Below are positions 8,076 through 18,653 of a DNA stretch of 64,000 nucleotides, in pieces. A program made the position numbers and the translations under genes. How positions within the stretch are numbered: position 1 is the stretch's first letter; the number at the start of each line of letters is the position of its first letter. The DNA comes from Tepidamorphaceae bacterium (GTDB lineage Bacteria; Pseudomonadota; Alphaproteobacteria; Rhizobiales; Tepidamorphaceae). The DNA lies in contig JANQNT010000025.1 of NCBI GenBank assembly GCA_028279445.1, positions 1-64,000 on the forward strand. Reading direction: 5' to 3'. Under the pieces are notes generated by a model that did no database searches, was not told the origin of the DNA, and saw only the letters and a list, made by a program, of their open reading frames with translations.

Positions 8076-8723
8076 ATGGCTGAAGAGCGGATGACAGTTG
8101 CCGGACAGGTCGGCGGACAGGTGATCGAAGACACCGTTGTACCGGCCTGCGAGCCGTGGAGCGCGCAGGTGCGCAAGGGAGATGTCGTCCGGCTGGTCGA
8201 CCTGGAAGGACAGCAGGCGGCCGATTTTCTCTGCTACGACCTGGACGACAGGGCAGAGCGCTACAACGCGGCCAACACGATCAAACTCAACAACAATATC
8301 TATCTGGGAGAGGGCAGCGTCCTGTGGTCGGTGCGCGCCCGCCCGATGATGACGATCATTGCCGACACCTGCGGGTCGCATGACACCTTGTACGGATGCT
8401 GCTCGATCGAGATCGATCGCGTGCGCTTCGAAAAGGAGAACGACTGGGGCTGTCAGCAGAATTTCGAGAAGGAACTGGCCAGGCACGGCATGGGCGAGAA
8501 GGACATCGCCGCGAACGTGAATTTCTTCATGTACGTGCCGGTCCGCGAAGATGGCCATATCGGCATTGCGGATGGCCTTTCCAGGCCCGGCGATTATGTG
8601 GATCTGCGGGCGGAGCGGGATGTGCTGGTCGTCGTTTCCAACTGCCCCGAACGGGACAATGCGGCCGCCGGTTACGAGCCGACGCCGATCCGGGCCATCG
8701 TCTACACGCCGCAGGCTGGGTAA
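8076..8723 (+). CDS. DUF1989 / urea-carboxylase-associated family protein
   Basis: About 215 residues from the ATG at 8076 (MAEERMTVAG); an upstream ATG at 8040 is possible but its extra 12 residues look non-coding. The domain shows LEGQQAADFLCYD near residue 47, a NTIKLNN segment near 69, and a Cys-rich CGSHDTLYGCCS stretch near 100-111 likely to bind metal. Relatives include the two subunits of carboxyguanidine deiminase in guanidine degradation, but this is a lone copy with no urea carboxylase nearby. A hydrolytic or deaminating role on an N-containing intermediate is inference. It is the first gene of the island. Confidence 0.75.
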   Translation: MAEERMTVAGQVGGQVIEDTVVPACEPWSAQVRKGDVVRLVDLEGQQAADFLCYDLDDRAERYNAANTIKLNNNIYLGEGSVLWSVRARPMMTIIADTCGSHDTLYGCCSIEIDRVRFEKENDWGCQQNFEKELARHGMGEKDIAANVNFFMYVPVREDGHIGIADGLSRPGDYVDLRAERDVLVVVSNCPERDNAAAGYEPTPIRAIVYTPQAG

Positions 8724-8901
8724 CCTGATCGCGGATGGGACCCGGGGCCGGAATCCGTTCATTTCATGCGGTTTTATCGGGCGTACGCCCGGCCTGGTCG
8801 TCACCCATGGTGGTGACTTCATAACAGGCCGGGTATCCTGCGCCTGCTATCGTGTTTGCCGTCCGCTTTGATCAAGTCAATAAGCCATCACGCGGCTTTA
8901 T

Positions 8902-8926
8902 GATATTGTTCTATCATTAGAACAAT
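8902..8926 (+). promoter_or_regulatory. Putative island operator, site 2, with perfect 8-6-8 inverted repeat
   Basis: GATATTGTTCTATCATT at 8902-8918 is one of the two best copies of the shared island motif. Overlapping it, ATTGTTCT-N6-AGAACAAT (8905-8926) is a perfect inverted repeat. It ends 59 bases before the PLP-enzyme ATG, a normal operator position. Confidence 0.6.
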
Positions 8927-8985
8927 GTTATGATCGATACATAAATGGCCGATGGTGCCAGAATAGAAGAATCGGGAGGGGGCGT

Positions 8986-10491
<1,506 letters not shown>

Positions 10492-10527
10492 TCATGAGGA
10501 AACCGGCGGACGGCAGGAGTGCGGCAG

Positions 10528-11493
10528 GTGAGTGAAGGTCAGGTCGAATCCTACGATCGGCTGCGCGAGCGCATGGCGCAGCGCGATCGCAGTCTGCGCG
10601 AGAAGGTGATGACGCTGGAGGATGCCGTCGCGCTGGTGCCCGACGGCGCCAGCGTCGGCATCGGCGGCTCCACCATGTCGCGCACGCCGATGGCGCTGAT
10701 CTGGGAATTGATCCGCCAACGCCGCCGCGGGCTGACCTGTTCGCGCTGCATCGTTTCGACCGACGGCGACTTGCTGCTCGGCTCCGGCGTCAGCGACCAC
10801 ATCATCACGAGCTGGTTCGCTCAGGGCATTCTGTGGGGCCTGTCCAAGGTGATGCGGCACCGCGTGGAGGGCCTTGGCAAGATTTACGAGGAGTGGAGCC
10901 ACATGGCGATCGGCATGCGGTTCCGCGCCGGCGGCATGGGTGTTCCGTTCATGCCGATGCGCTCCATGCTTGGCTCCGACCTGGTGCCTTTGCGCCCGGA
11001 GACGAAACAGATCGACTGCCCCTTTACCGGAGAGAAGCTGCTGCTCGTGCCGGCGCTCAATCCGGACGTTGCGCTGATCCATGTGCAGCGCGCCGATCCG
11101 TTCGGAAATGCGCAGATCGATGGGCTCCAGTTCATGGATATCGACCTCGCGCTCGCCGCTGACAGCGTCATCCTGACCACCGAGCGTATCGTTTCCAACG
11201 ATCAGATCCGGCGCGAGCCGCATCTCACCAAGATTCCGTTTCTCAGCGTCGATGCGGTCGTCGAGGTTCCCTACGGAGCCGCGCCGCACGAATGCTACGG
11301 CCAGTACGAGCCGATGATGGGGCACCTGAACGCCTACGTTGAACAGGTGAATGCCGACCCGGTCGACGGGTTTGAACGCTATCTCGACGAGTACGTCCAC
11401 GGCTGCGAGTCATGGAATGACTTCCTGGCCAAGATCGGCCTGCACGAGATCGTCGGCGCGACCCAGCACGGGCGGAGTATCTACAATGACTGA
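10528..11493 (+). CDS. CoA-transferase alpha subunit (glutaconate CoA-transferase A-like)
   Basis: A GTG at 10528 is chosen because an AGGAG site lies 8 bases upstream; the product is about 321 residues. It has the class I CoA-transferase alpha fold: VALVPDGASVGIGGSTMSRTPMAL (CoA-binding start), GSDLVPL, and ALNPDVALIHVQRADPFGNAQIDG, the latter typical of the GctA/IpdA group. It pairs with the overlapping downstream beta subunit. The complex would move CoA onto a dicarboxylic or ring-derived acid; related IpdAB proteins instead hydrolyse a ring, so that alternative stays open. Confidence 0.82.
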   Translation: MSEGQVESYDRLRERMAQRDRSLREKVMTLEDAVALVPDGASVGIGGSTMSRTPMALIWELIRQRRRGLTCSRCIVSTDGDLLLGSGVSDHIITSWFAQGILWGLSKVMRHRVEGLGKIYEEWSHMAIGMRFRAGGMGVPFMPMRSMLGSDLVPLRPETKQIDCPFTGEKLLLVPALNPDVALIHVQRADPFGNAQIDGLQFMDIDLALAADSVILTTERIVSNDQIRREPHLTKIPFLSVDAVVEVPYGAAPHECYGQYEPMMGHLNAYVEQVNADPVDGFERYLDEYVHGCESWNDFLAKIGLHEIVGATQHGRSIYND

Positions 11494-12256
11494 GCCGCGC
11501 GATTACACGGCCAACGAGTATCTGGCGATCCTGGCGGCGCGCCAACTCAAGGACGGCCAGGTGGTGTTCGCTGGTGTCGGTATTCCACTGCTGGCGGCCA
11601 CCCTGGCGCAGCGGCTCGATTGCCCGAATCTGACGATCCTTTTCGAGGGCGGCGTCGTGGGCGCGCTCGTCGAGCCCGGCAAGCTGCCGCCATCCACCAA
11701 CGATCAGCGCTGCACCAAGAGCGCCAACATGGTGCTCGGCTCCGCCGAGGTTCTGCTTCTGATGCAGCGCGGTTACGTCGATGTGGGCTTCATGGGCGGT
11801 GCGCAGATCGACCAGTACGGCAATCTGAACTCGTCGTTCATCGGCGACAGCACCAACCCCAGTGTGCGCCTGCCGGGCAGCGGCGGCGGCAACGATATCG
11901 CGAGCCTTACGCGGATGATCGTGGCGATGAAGCACGAGAAGCGCCGCTTCGTCGAGGAGGTCGATTTCATCACCAGTCCGGGTTTTCTGCAGGGCGGCGA
12001 AAGCCGGCGTGACAGCGGACTGCTGTCCGGCGGGATGTACCGGGTGGTGACCGACCTGGCGATCCTCGGGTTCCACGAGCAGACCCGCAGGATCGAGGTG
12101 CTCAGCCTCAATCCGGGCGTCAGCCGCGAGAAGCTTCAGGACAACACCGGCATCAGGCTCGACTTCAGCCCCGAACTCAGCGAGACGCCCGCACCCACGC
12201 AGCGGGAACTGGCAGAACTGCGCACGGTCGATCCGGAACGGCTGTTCACCGACTAG
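11486..12256 (+). CDS. CoA-transferase beta subunit (glutaconate CoA-transferase B-like)
   Basis: 256 residues, starting inside the last codons of the alpha subunit (8-base overlap), which implies translational coupling. It contains the LTILFEGGVVGA segment, whose Glu (about residue 53) is in the position of the catalytic glutamate of GctB, then VDVGFMGGAQIDQYGNLNSSFIG and a GSGGGNDIASL loop, all typical of the beta subunit. The complete active-site segment suggests a working enzyme. It is the last gene before the operator-like site at 12317. Confidence 0.82.
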   Translation: MTEPRDYTANEYLAILAARQLKDGQVVFAGVGIPLLAATLAQRLDCPNLTILFEGGVVGALVEPGKLPPSTNDQRCTKSANMVLGSAEVLLLMQRGYVDVGFMGGAQIDQYGNLNSSFIGDSTNPSVRLPGSGGGNDIASLTRMIVAMKHEKRRFVEEVDFITSPGFLQGGESRRDSGLLSGGMYRVVTDLAILGFHEQTRRIEVLSLNPGVSREKLQDNTGIRLDFSPELSETPAPTQRELAELRTVDPERLFTD

Positions 12257-12316
12257 ATGATGGCGAGACAACCAGGAATCCGGTTCACAAGGCTCGGTAT
12301 TTGATGCCAGAATATA

Positions 12317-12326
12317 AACAATATCA
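12317..12326 (-). promoter_or_regulatory. Putative island operator, site 3 (half-site)
   Basis: On the minus strand the sequence TGATATTGTT equals the first ten bases of the motif at 8901-8910; the rest diverges. It lies in an AT-rich patch 13-22 bases before the LLM-oxidoreductase ATG, so a regulator bound here would overlap the transcription or translation start. Confidence 0.4.
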
Positions 12327-12338
12327 AGAGGTTAACTC

Positions 12339-13292
12339 ATGACGGCCAATCAACACACATTCGGCATCGCGGCGCGCAACTTCAAGGCCTATCCGGACAT
12401 GCCGTCTGCCCGTGAACTCGTCGAGTACGGCGTATGGGTGGAGGAGCTGGGTTACGACAGCATCTGGGTCTGGGACCATATCCTGCTGGGCGTCGAGCCC
12501 AACTTCCCGATCATCGATTCGCTGACCGCGCTGACGGCGATTGCCGCGCGCACGTCGCGCATCCAGCTTGGAACCGGCATTCTGGTTCTGCCGTTGCGCA
12601 ATCCCGTTGCGCTCGCCAAGCAACTGGCCAGCATGGACGACCTGTCCGAAGGGCGGCTCTACATGGGCATGGCGTCGGGCTGGTACAAGCGCGAATTCGA
12701 TGCGGTCGGCATTCCTTTCGACAAGCGCGGCAAGCTGATGGACGAGAACCTCGACATCATGCGCAAGCTGTGGACCGAGCACTCCGTCAGTGGCGAGTAC
12801 ATGCGCCACAACATCTCCAAGGCGGTGATGTATCCCAAGCCGAAGCAGTCGCCGCTGCCCATCCTGATCGGCGGTTATGTCGACCGCGTTCTCAAGCGCG
12901 CGGCGATCAATGGCGATGGCTGGCTGACCTATTTCTACACGCCCGAGGCTTTCAAGCGCTCCTGGGACAAGATCCGCAATTTCGCCGCGGAGGGCGGCAA
13001 GGACCCCGACACGCTGAAGAACGCCTCCCAGCTCCCGATCCGGGTGGGGCCTTCGCGCGAGGCGGTTCACGACGAGATGATCGACTGGCTCAACAAGGAG
13101 TGGGACTTCCCCTCCCACAGCGACTGCAGCCGCGACAGTGCGATCATGGGGACGGTCGATGAATGCGTGGCCCAGTTGAAGGAACATCTCGATGCGGGCG
13201 TGCAGAAGATCATCTTCGTTCCATACAAGTATGAAAATGAGCAGGTTGAGACGATCGCGCGGGAGATTCTGCCCCGCCTTCGCAGCCTTTAG
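12339..13292 (+). CDS. LLM-class F420-dependent oxidoreductase
   Basis: 317 residues of the luciferase-like (bacterial luciferase/F420 reductase) TIM barrel. It has the SIWVWDHILLG segment near residue 42-52, the RIQLGTGILVLPLRNPVALAKQLASMD block near 74-100 that lines the deazaflavin pocket, and SEGRLYMGMASGW near 105. Together with the F420 biosynthesis genes in the same island this strongly suggests F420 rather than FMN as cofactor. It would transfer hydride between F420 and a substrate in the pathway. It has an AGAGG ribosome-binding site and an operator-like site directly upstream. Confidence 0.87.
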   Translation: MTANQHTFGIAARNFKAYPDMPSARELVEYGVWVEELGYDSIWVWDHILLGVEPNFPIIDSLTALTAIAARTSRIQLGTGILVLPLRNPVALAKQLASMDDLSEGRLYMGMASGWYKREFDAVGIPFDKRGKLMDENLDIMRKLWTEHSVSGEYMRHNISKAVMYPKPKQSPLPILIGGYVDRVLKRAAINGDGWLTYFYTPEAFKRSWDKIRNFAAEGGKDPDTLKNASQLPIRVGPSREAVHDEMIDWLNKEWDFPSHSDCSRDSAIMGTVDECVAQLKEHLDAGVQKIIFVPYKYENEQVETIAREILPRLRSL

Positions 13293-13318
13293 TGGATGGT
13301 GCCAGCGGGAGACGTGTC

Positions 13319-14584
13319 ATGACAGACGATAATCGAGCCGCCATTCTGGCCAAGGTGGACGACTCGCGCGAGCAGGCGGTCGAGCTGCTGCGCAAGATGG
13401 TATCCATCCCCAGCGTCACCGGCGACGAACTGGCGATCCAGACCTTTCTGCACGGCTATCTCAAGGACATCGGTCTTGAGGTCGACATGTGGGAGACCGA
13501 CTGGGACGAGATCAAGAAGCACCCCGGCTACCGCCCGGTCGAGCTTGGCTATGAGGGACGTCCCAATATCGTCGCCAAGCTGAAGGGGACCGGCGGTGGC
13601 CGCTCGCTGCTGCTGAACGGCCATACGGACGTCATTCCGGTCGGCAATGGCGAGGGCTGGAACGACGATCCCTGGTCGGCCACGGTGCGCGAGGGAAAGC
13701 TGTGGGGGCGTGGCTCCTGCGACATGAAGAGCGGCGTGGCCAGTCACATCCTGGCGGCCCAATACCTGAAGGAACTCGGCCTCACGCCGAAGGGCGACGT
13801 GCTGATCAACATCGTCATCGACGAGGAGGTCAGCGGCCATGGCACGCTGGACACGGTGATCCGCGGTTATGGCGCGGATGCCGGCATTTCCGGTGAGACG
13901 AGCGATCTGATGGTGCAGCCGGCCTGTATCGGCCGCATCTGGTTCGAAATCGACGTCCAGGGCAAGCCGGCCGGCGTGCAGCAGCGCTACGAAGGCGTCA
14001 GCGCCATCGCGCTGGGGCAGAAGATCGTGGCGGCTGTGCAGGAACTGGAGGATCACCGCGTCGCCACGGTGACGCATCCGCTCTATCCCGATGCGCTCGA
14101 CTCGCTGCCCTGCCTGATCGGCAGCTTCCAGGCGGGGACCTATCCGAGCGCGTTTCCGGCTACGGCCCTGCTCAAGGGCAGCATCGGCACCGTGCCCGGC
14201 GAGGATCACGAGGGCGTCAAACAGAGCCTCGTCGACAAGATCGCCGAGACCGCCGCCAAGGATCCCTGGATGAAGGGCCACCCGCCGGTGGTGCGTTTCA
14301 AGGGATACGATGCGGAGGCCTCGGAGATTCCGCAGAACCACCCGATCGTGGAAACCGTTGGGCGCATCTTCACCGAAGTCACGGGCAAGGAACCCACAAT
14401 CAGCGGCCGTCAGGGCGCCGCCGACACCCGGTTTCTCAACAGCTACGGCAACACGCCGACGGTCATCTTCGGTCCCGGTTCCACGTCGGTCATGCACGCG
14501 GACAACGAATATGTGTCGGTTGAGGACTACATCACGTCGATCAAGGTCATGGCGCTGAGCATCCACGATTGGTGCAACGGCTGA
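13319..14584 (+). CDS. M20 family metallohydrolase (ArgE/DapE-type deacylase)
   Basis: 421 residues from the ATG at 13319. The di-zinc site is complete: NGHTDV (His, Asp) near residue 100, GRGSCDMKSG (bridging Asp) near 138, DEEVSGHG (catalytic Glu and metal Glu) near 178, an SGETSD metal ligand near 200, and MHADNE (His) near 398. A dimerisation (lid) domain lies between about 210 and 320. The family cleaves N-acyl, N-carbamoyl or peptide-like C-N bonds. Here it probably hydrolyses an amide produced from a heterocycle or N-acyl amino acid; the substrate is unknown. It is 26 bases after the LLM gene, so probably co-transcribed. Confidence 0.83.
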   Translation: MTDDNRAAILAKVDDSREQAVELLRKMVSIPSVTGDELAIQTFLHGYLKDIGLEVDMWETDWDEIKKHPGYRPVELGYEGRPNIVAKLKGTGGGRSLLLNGHTDVIPVGNGEGWNDDPWSATVREGKLWGRGSCDMKSGVASHILAAQYLKELGLTPKGDVLINIVIDEEVSGHGTLDTVIRGYGADAGISGETSDLMVQPACIGRIWFEIDVQGKPAGVQQRYEGVSAIALGQKIVAAVQELEDHRVATVTHPLYPDALDSLPCLIGSFQAGTYPSAFPATALLKGSIGTVPGEDHEGVKQSLVDKIAETAAKDPWMKGHPPVVRFKGYDAEASEIPQNHPIVETVGRIFTEVTGKEPTISGRQGAADTRFLNSYGNTPTVIFGPGSTSVMHADNEYVSVEDYITSIKVMALSIHDWCNG

Positions 14585-14715
14585 ACCGCCGCGCCGGCGC
14601 GGTCCTTCCGCACGGTCCGGCCTGAAGTGTCGAACGCAGACGAGAATCCGGGAGATCGCACCGCCCAGGCTTCCGGATGTTCGGCGCCCGTAACGGGCGG
14701 TCTCGGGAGGAGATC

Positions 14716-15747
14716 ATGAAGGGAACTGCAACACGCGGAACGTCCATCTTGCGCAGGCTGGGCATCTTTGCGGGGGCTGCTGCCTTGGCGGCCGCGTTGT
14801 CGGCCGGAAATGCCCTGGCGGCGACGGTGATCAAGTTCGGGCACGACCAGCCTGAAGCCAGTCCGCACCACCAAGCTGCGCTGAAATGGAAGGAACTCGT
14901 CGAGGCCGGGACCGGCGGCGAGGTCACGGTGCAGATATTCCCGTCCAACCAGCTTGGCAGCGGCACCCAGATGGTGGAGCAGCTTCAGGCCGGCGCACTG
15001 GAAGCCGCCGCCCTGCCGACGGGCTGGATCGCACCGCTGGTTCCCAGCATCAGCGTGCTGGACCTGCCGTTCCTCTTTCCCAGCCGTGAGGTGGCATACA
15101 AGGTCATTGACGGAGAGATGGGGACCCAGATCCTCGCGCCGCTCAATGATGTCGGCATTGCCGGCGTGGCCTTCTGGGAAAGCGGCTTCAAGCAACTGAC
15201 CGGAAACTTCCGCATCGAGCGTCCCGCCAGCTACGAGGGACAGAAGATACGCACCATGCCCGCTCCGGTCATCCAGGAGCAGTTCAAGGCCTTTGGTGCC
15301 GCACCGGTTTCCATCGCGTTCTCGGAGCTCTACACGGCATTGCAGCAGAACGTGGTCGATGGTCAGGAGAACCCGATCGCGACCATCGCCTCGATGCGCT
15401 TCTACGAAGTGCAGGAGCACATGACACTCTCCGATCACGGATTCCTGGCCTATGTGTTCATGTTCAACAAGGCGATGCTCGATGGATTGGCGCCTGAGGT
15501 TCGCGATGTGCTCGTTGCGGCGGCCGCCGAGGCGCGCGACTATCAGCGCGAGCTGATCGCGCAAGCGGAAGCGGAGCACCTGAAGACCTTCGCGGGCGCG
15601 GGGCTGGCGATCGACGAGCTGTCGGAGGATGCCCGCGGCGAATTCGTCACCGCGTCGCAGCGCGTCTACGAGTGGTACGCGCAAACATACGGCGGTGAGG
15701 TGCTGTCGAGGCTGCAGTCGGCCATCGCCGAGGTGGCGGGCGAGTAA
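14716..15747 (+). CDS. TRAP transporter periplasmic substrate-binding protein (DctP family)
   Basis: 343 residues from the ATG at 14716, which follows a GGGAGGAG ribosome-binding site. It has a signal peptide (basic start, hydrophobic to about residue 36 with an ALAA cleavage region), then the DctP fold: VIKFGHDQPEASPHH, a NQLGSG-QMVEQLQAG stretch, GQKIRTMPAPV with the conserved Arg that binds a carboxylate, and VDGQENPIATI. This suggests an organic-acid ligand carrying a carboxylate. It is followed by the small and large membrane subunits. Confidence 0.88.
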   Translation: MKGTATRGTSILRRLGIFAGAAALAAALSAGNALAATVIKFGHDQPEASPHHQAALKWKELVEAGTGGEVTVQIFPSNQLGSGTQMVEQLQAGALEAAALPTGWIAPLVPSISVLDLPFLFPSREVAYKVIDGEMGTQILAPLNDVGIAGVAFWESGFKQLTGNFRIERPASYEGQKIRTMPAPVIQEQFKAFGAAPVSIAFSELYTALQQNVVDGQENPIATIASMRFYEVQEHMTLSDHGFLAYVFMFNKAMLDGLAPEVRDVLVAAAAEARDYQRELIAQAEAEHLKTFAGAGLAIDELSEDARGEFVTASQRVYEWYAQTYGGEVLSRLQSAIAEVAGE

Positions 15748-15774
15748 GCAACGCCAGGCGGGGAGGCGGTTCTC

Positions 15775-16314
15775 ATGCCGCGGCCGGAAGACAAGACCGT
15801 GCAGGGTTGGGGAGGGCGTCTCGATGCCCTCCTCACCGTCCTTGAGAACGGTTTCGTCGCCCTGGCGATGATATTCGCGAGCATTCTTCTCTTCGCCAAC
15901 GTATTGATGCGCTACCTCTTCCTGTCGCCGATCGCCTGGGCGGAGGAACTGACGATCTATCTGATGATCTGGGTCGTCTTCATCGGCAGTAGTGCGGTCA
16001 TCCGGCTGAAAGGGCATCTGGCGATCGACCTGCTGCCGCGCGTGCTGTCGGAAACAGGGCGGCGGCGTCTGTTCTGCGCGGTGCAGGCGGTCGGCGTCGC
16101 CTTCTTCGCTGCCCTTGTCCTGTACGGGTCGGAACACACATTGCGCGTCATGCGCAGCGGTCAGGTGATGCCCGTTCTGCAAGCCCCGATGTGGCTGGCC
16201 TACCTCGCCGTTCCGGTCGGCGCTGCGCTGATGTTCATCCGGTCCATGCAACTCGCCGTTACCGCCTTGCGCAGTTCGCGCGATGAGGTTGTGCGCAGCG
16301 GTACATTTGAATGA
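15775..16314 (+). CDS. TRAP transporter small permease (DctQ family)
   Basis: 179 residues with four predicted transmembrane segments (about 27-48, 62-80, 100-122, 140-160) and the conserved AWAEELTIYLMIWVVFIGSS motif of DctQ proteins. It starts with an ATG 27 bases after the binding-protein gene. It forms the membrane complex with the large subunit downstream. Confidence 0.87.
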   Translation: MPRPEDKTVQGWGGRLDALLTVLENGFVALAMIFASILLFANVLMRYLFLSPIAWAEELTIYLMIWVVFIGSSAVIRLKGHLAIDLLPRVLSETGRRRLFCAVQAVGVAFFAALVLYGSEHTLRVMRSGQVMPVLQAPMWLAYLAVPVGAALMFIRSMQLAVTALRSSRDEVVRSGTFE

Positions 16315-16351
16315 TGTCGCCGCCGCCAGGCCATTGCCGGTCACCGGCCCG

Positions 16352-17638
16352 ATGACCGCACTGCTGACATTCGGGCTGCTGCTTGCCGGCCTGACGGTAT
16401 CGATCCCGATTTTCATCGTGCTTGCCGGGACGTCGTTCGCCGTCTTCGCCACCACGACCACGATCCCGCTGTCCATCCTGGCACAGCGTATCTTCGCCGG
16501 GCTGGAGAGCTTCCCGCTGCTGGCGATTCCGTTTTTCTTCTACGCTGCGACGATCATGAGCAAGGGCGGCCTGTCGCGGCGGCTGATCGATTTCGTGCGG
16601 GCGCTGGTCGGGCATCTGCCGGGCGGGCTCGGCGTGACCGTGGTGCTGGTCTGCATGCTGTTCGGATCGATCACCGGGTCGAGCGCCGCGACGATCGTCG
16701 CGGTCGGCACAATCCTGGCGCCGGCGCTGATCGCCGCCGGCTATGGCGAGCGCTTCGCGGTGGGCGTCATCACATGCTCGGCGCTGATCGGCATGATCGT
16801 GCCGCCGAGCAACGCCATGATCGTCTACGGCGCGGTCGCCAACGTATCGATCGGCGCCCTGTTCATTTCCGGCATCGGCGCCGGCGCGGTGTTCACATTC
16901 GCCTATTGCGCATACAGTGTCGTCTGGGCGATCCGCAACGGGGTGCCGCGCACCGCCCGCGCCACGCTGCGCGAGATCATCGCCGCCACCAAGGATGTCA
17001 TCTGGGGCATCGGGCTGCCGATCATCATTCTGGGCGGCATCTATGGGGGCGTCTTCACCGCGACCGAGGCGGCCGCTGTATCGGTCGTCTACGCGGCGTT
17101 CGTGACGATCGTCATCTATCGGGAACTGACGCTTGCCGACCTCTGGGAGGTGTCGATCGAGGCGGGACTGAACTCGGCGCGCATCCTCATCATGGTCGGT
17201 GCGGCCAGCCTGTTCTCCTGGCTGATGACAATCTCCCAGACCGCCGCGACGGTGTCGGCGCCGCTGTCGGCCATGACGGATCAGCCGAACCTCATGCTGC
17301 TCTTCGTCAACGCCATCATGCTCTTCAGCGGCATGTTCATCGACGTGTTCTCGAACATTCTCATCCTGGTTCCGATCATCCTCGCGCCTCTGGCCGCCGC
17401 GGGTGTCCATCCGGTGCATCTGGGCATCGTGACGACCGTCAATGTCGATATCGGCAATGTGACGCCGCCATTCGGACTGAATCTGTTCGTCGCGGCGGCG
17501 ACATTCGAGAAGTCCTATTTCTTTGTGGTGCGCGCCGTGTTGCCGTGGTTTGTGCTGGCGCTGATGTCGCTTGCCATCATCACCTATTTCCCAAGCGTCA
17601 CGCTGTTCCTGCCACGGCAGTTCGATCCCTCGCTGTAG
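16352..17638 (+). CDS. TRAP transporter large permease (DctM family)
   Basis: 428 residues from the ATG at 16352, which starts directly at the first transmembrane helix as is usual for DctM; an ATG at 16283 overlapping the small permease is the alternative. About twelve hydrophobic helices are visible. Family motifs are present: FPLLAIPFFFYAATIM, the GSITGSSAATIVAVG loop that helps bind sodium, and VNVDIGNVTPPFGLNLFVAA near the C-terminus. It imports the TRAP ligand with the sodium gradient. A gap of about 275 bases follows before the regulator gene. Confidence 0.88.
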   Translation: MTALLTFGLLLAGLTVSIPIFIVLAGTSFAVFATTTTIPLSILAQRIFAGLESFPLLAIPFFFYAATIMSKGGLSRRLIDFVRALVGHLPGGLGVTVVLVCMLFGSITGSSAATIVAVGTILAPALIAAGYGERFAVGVITCSALIGMIVPPSNAMIVYGAVANVSIGALFISGIGAGAVFTFAYCAYSVVWAIRNGVPRTARATLREIIAATKDVIWGIGLPIIILGGIYGGVFTATEAAAVSVVYAAFVTIVIYRELTLADLWEVSIEAGLNSARILIMVGAASLFSWLMTISQTAATVSAPLSAMTDQPNLMLLFVNAIMLFSGMFIDVFSNILILVPIILAPLAAAGVHPVHLGIVTTVNVDIGNVTPPFGLNLFVAAATFEKSYFFVVRAVLPWFVLALMSLAIITYFPSVTLFLPRQFDPSL

Positions 17639-17913
17639 CGACCGCTTCAGCCCCTGCTGTGGACAGACCCGCCATCACGTTCGCGACCGAGACTGCGGAA
17701 AGCCGGCTATAATAAAGTGATCATGCTATTGATGGGTGGATATGATGGAAGCGCTTGATGACAGCCTGGACGTTCAGGGCCGCCGTTAGACTGTATCGAC
17801 GGTTTTGAGCGACTTTTCCGGACGTTGATTCGCATGTTCGGCAGTTGTCGCGTTGCCGCCCGGAATCGAAGTAAGTACCTGGAGCGGCTGCACTTGGAAG
17901 GGGATGGCTAGCG
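17639..17913 (+). other. Spacer before the GntR gene with a possible promoter
   Basis: No gene is evident. A TATAAT at 17708-17713 could be a -10 box for the regulator. I do not find a copy of the shared island motif here, so autoregulation through that motif is not supported by sequence. Confidence 0.35.
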
Positions 17914-18645
17914 ATGGAACGATTGATGCAAAGAGCCAGTCAGCGCGGCAACGTCCCGCTGTATCTCCAGGTTGCATCGACACTGCGTCGTCGCATCGAG
18001 ACCGGTTACTGGCAGCCGGGCGACAAGATCTCGACCATTGAGGAACTGGAACGCGAGTTTGGCGTCGCGCGGATCACCATCCGCCAGGCGGTCGAGATTC
18101 TCAACGACGAGGGGCTGGTGCGCCGTCAGCAGGGCAGGGGCACCTTCGTGTCCAAGAAGGTCAAGGACAACCGCTGGCTGACGCTGGACCTGAACCTGTC
18201 GTCCTGGCTCGATACGATAAAGGACAATGTGCCGAAGTTCCTCGTGACCGATGACGACACGCCGCCGCTGCTGCGCACCGACGAGGGCCGGCCGGCCGAG
18301 ACGTACATTCATCTCAAGAGCGTTCAGTTTCGGGATCGGGAGCCGTTTGGTCTCGTCAGTGTTCATGTCGCCCGGGAGGTCTTCGACCTTGCCAGGGACG
18401 ATTTCATCAAGCACACGGCGCTGCCGATCCTGCAGGAACTTGATGAGGTCAGTATCGGCCGCGTCAGGCAGACGATGGTGATCGGGATTGCCGATCTGGA
18501 GGCCGCGCATCATCTCAAGATGGCGCTCAATGCGCCGACCGCCGAGGCGCGCTGCGTCGTCACCGACAAGGACGGCATCGCCATCTATGTGGCGGACATC
18601 ATCTATCGCGGCGATTGCATCAAGTTCGATATCGACATGAGCTAG
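17914..18645 (+). CDS. GntR-family (HutC subfamily) transcriptional regulator
   Basis: 243 residues. The N-terminal winged helix (about 15-80) has the family pattern: VPLYLQVASTLRRRIETGYWQPGDKI, ELEREFGVARITIRQAVEIL as the recognition region, and GLVRRQQGRGTFVS as the wing. Residues about 95-240 form a UTRA ligand-binding domain typical of HutC-type repressors, which sense pathway metabolites. It is the only regulator seen in the island and lies between the TRAP genes and the Mo-hydroxylase operon. It is the natural candidate to bind the recurrent motif; this is inference. Confidence 0.88.
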   Translation: MERLMQRASQRGNVPLYLQVASTLRRRIETGYWQPGDKISTIEELEREFGVARITIRQAVEILNDEGLVRRQQGRGTFVSKKVKDNRWLTLDLNLSSWLDTIKDNVPKFLVTDDDTPPLLRTDEGRPAETYIHLKSVQFRDREPFGLVSVHVAREVFDLARDDFIKHTALPILQELDEVSIGRVRQTMVIGIADLEAAHHLKMALNAPTAEARCVVTDKDGIAIYVADIIYRGDCIKFDIDMS

Positions 18646-18653
18646 GGTCTCCC

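Noticed and set aside
14527-16476. A 649-codon minus-strand frame opposite the TRAP genes
   Set aside because: It covers three well-supported transporter genes and has no recognisable motif or ribosome-binding site.
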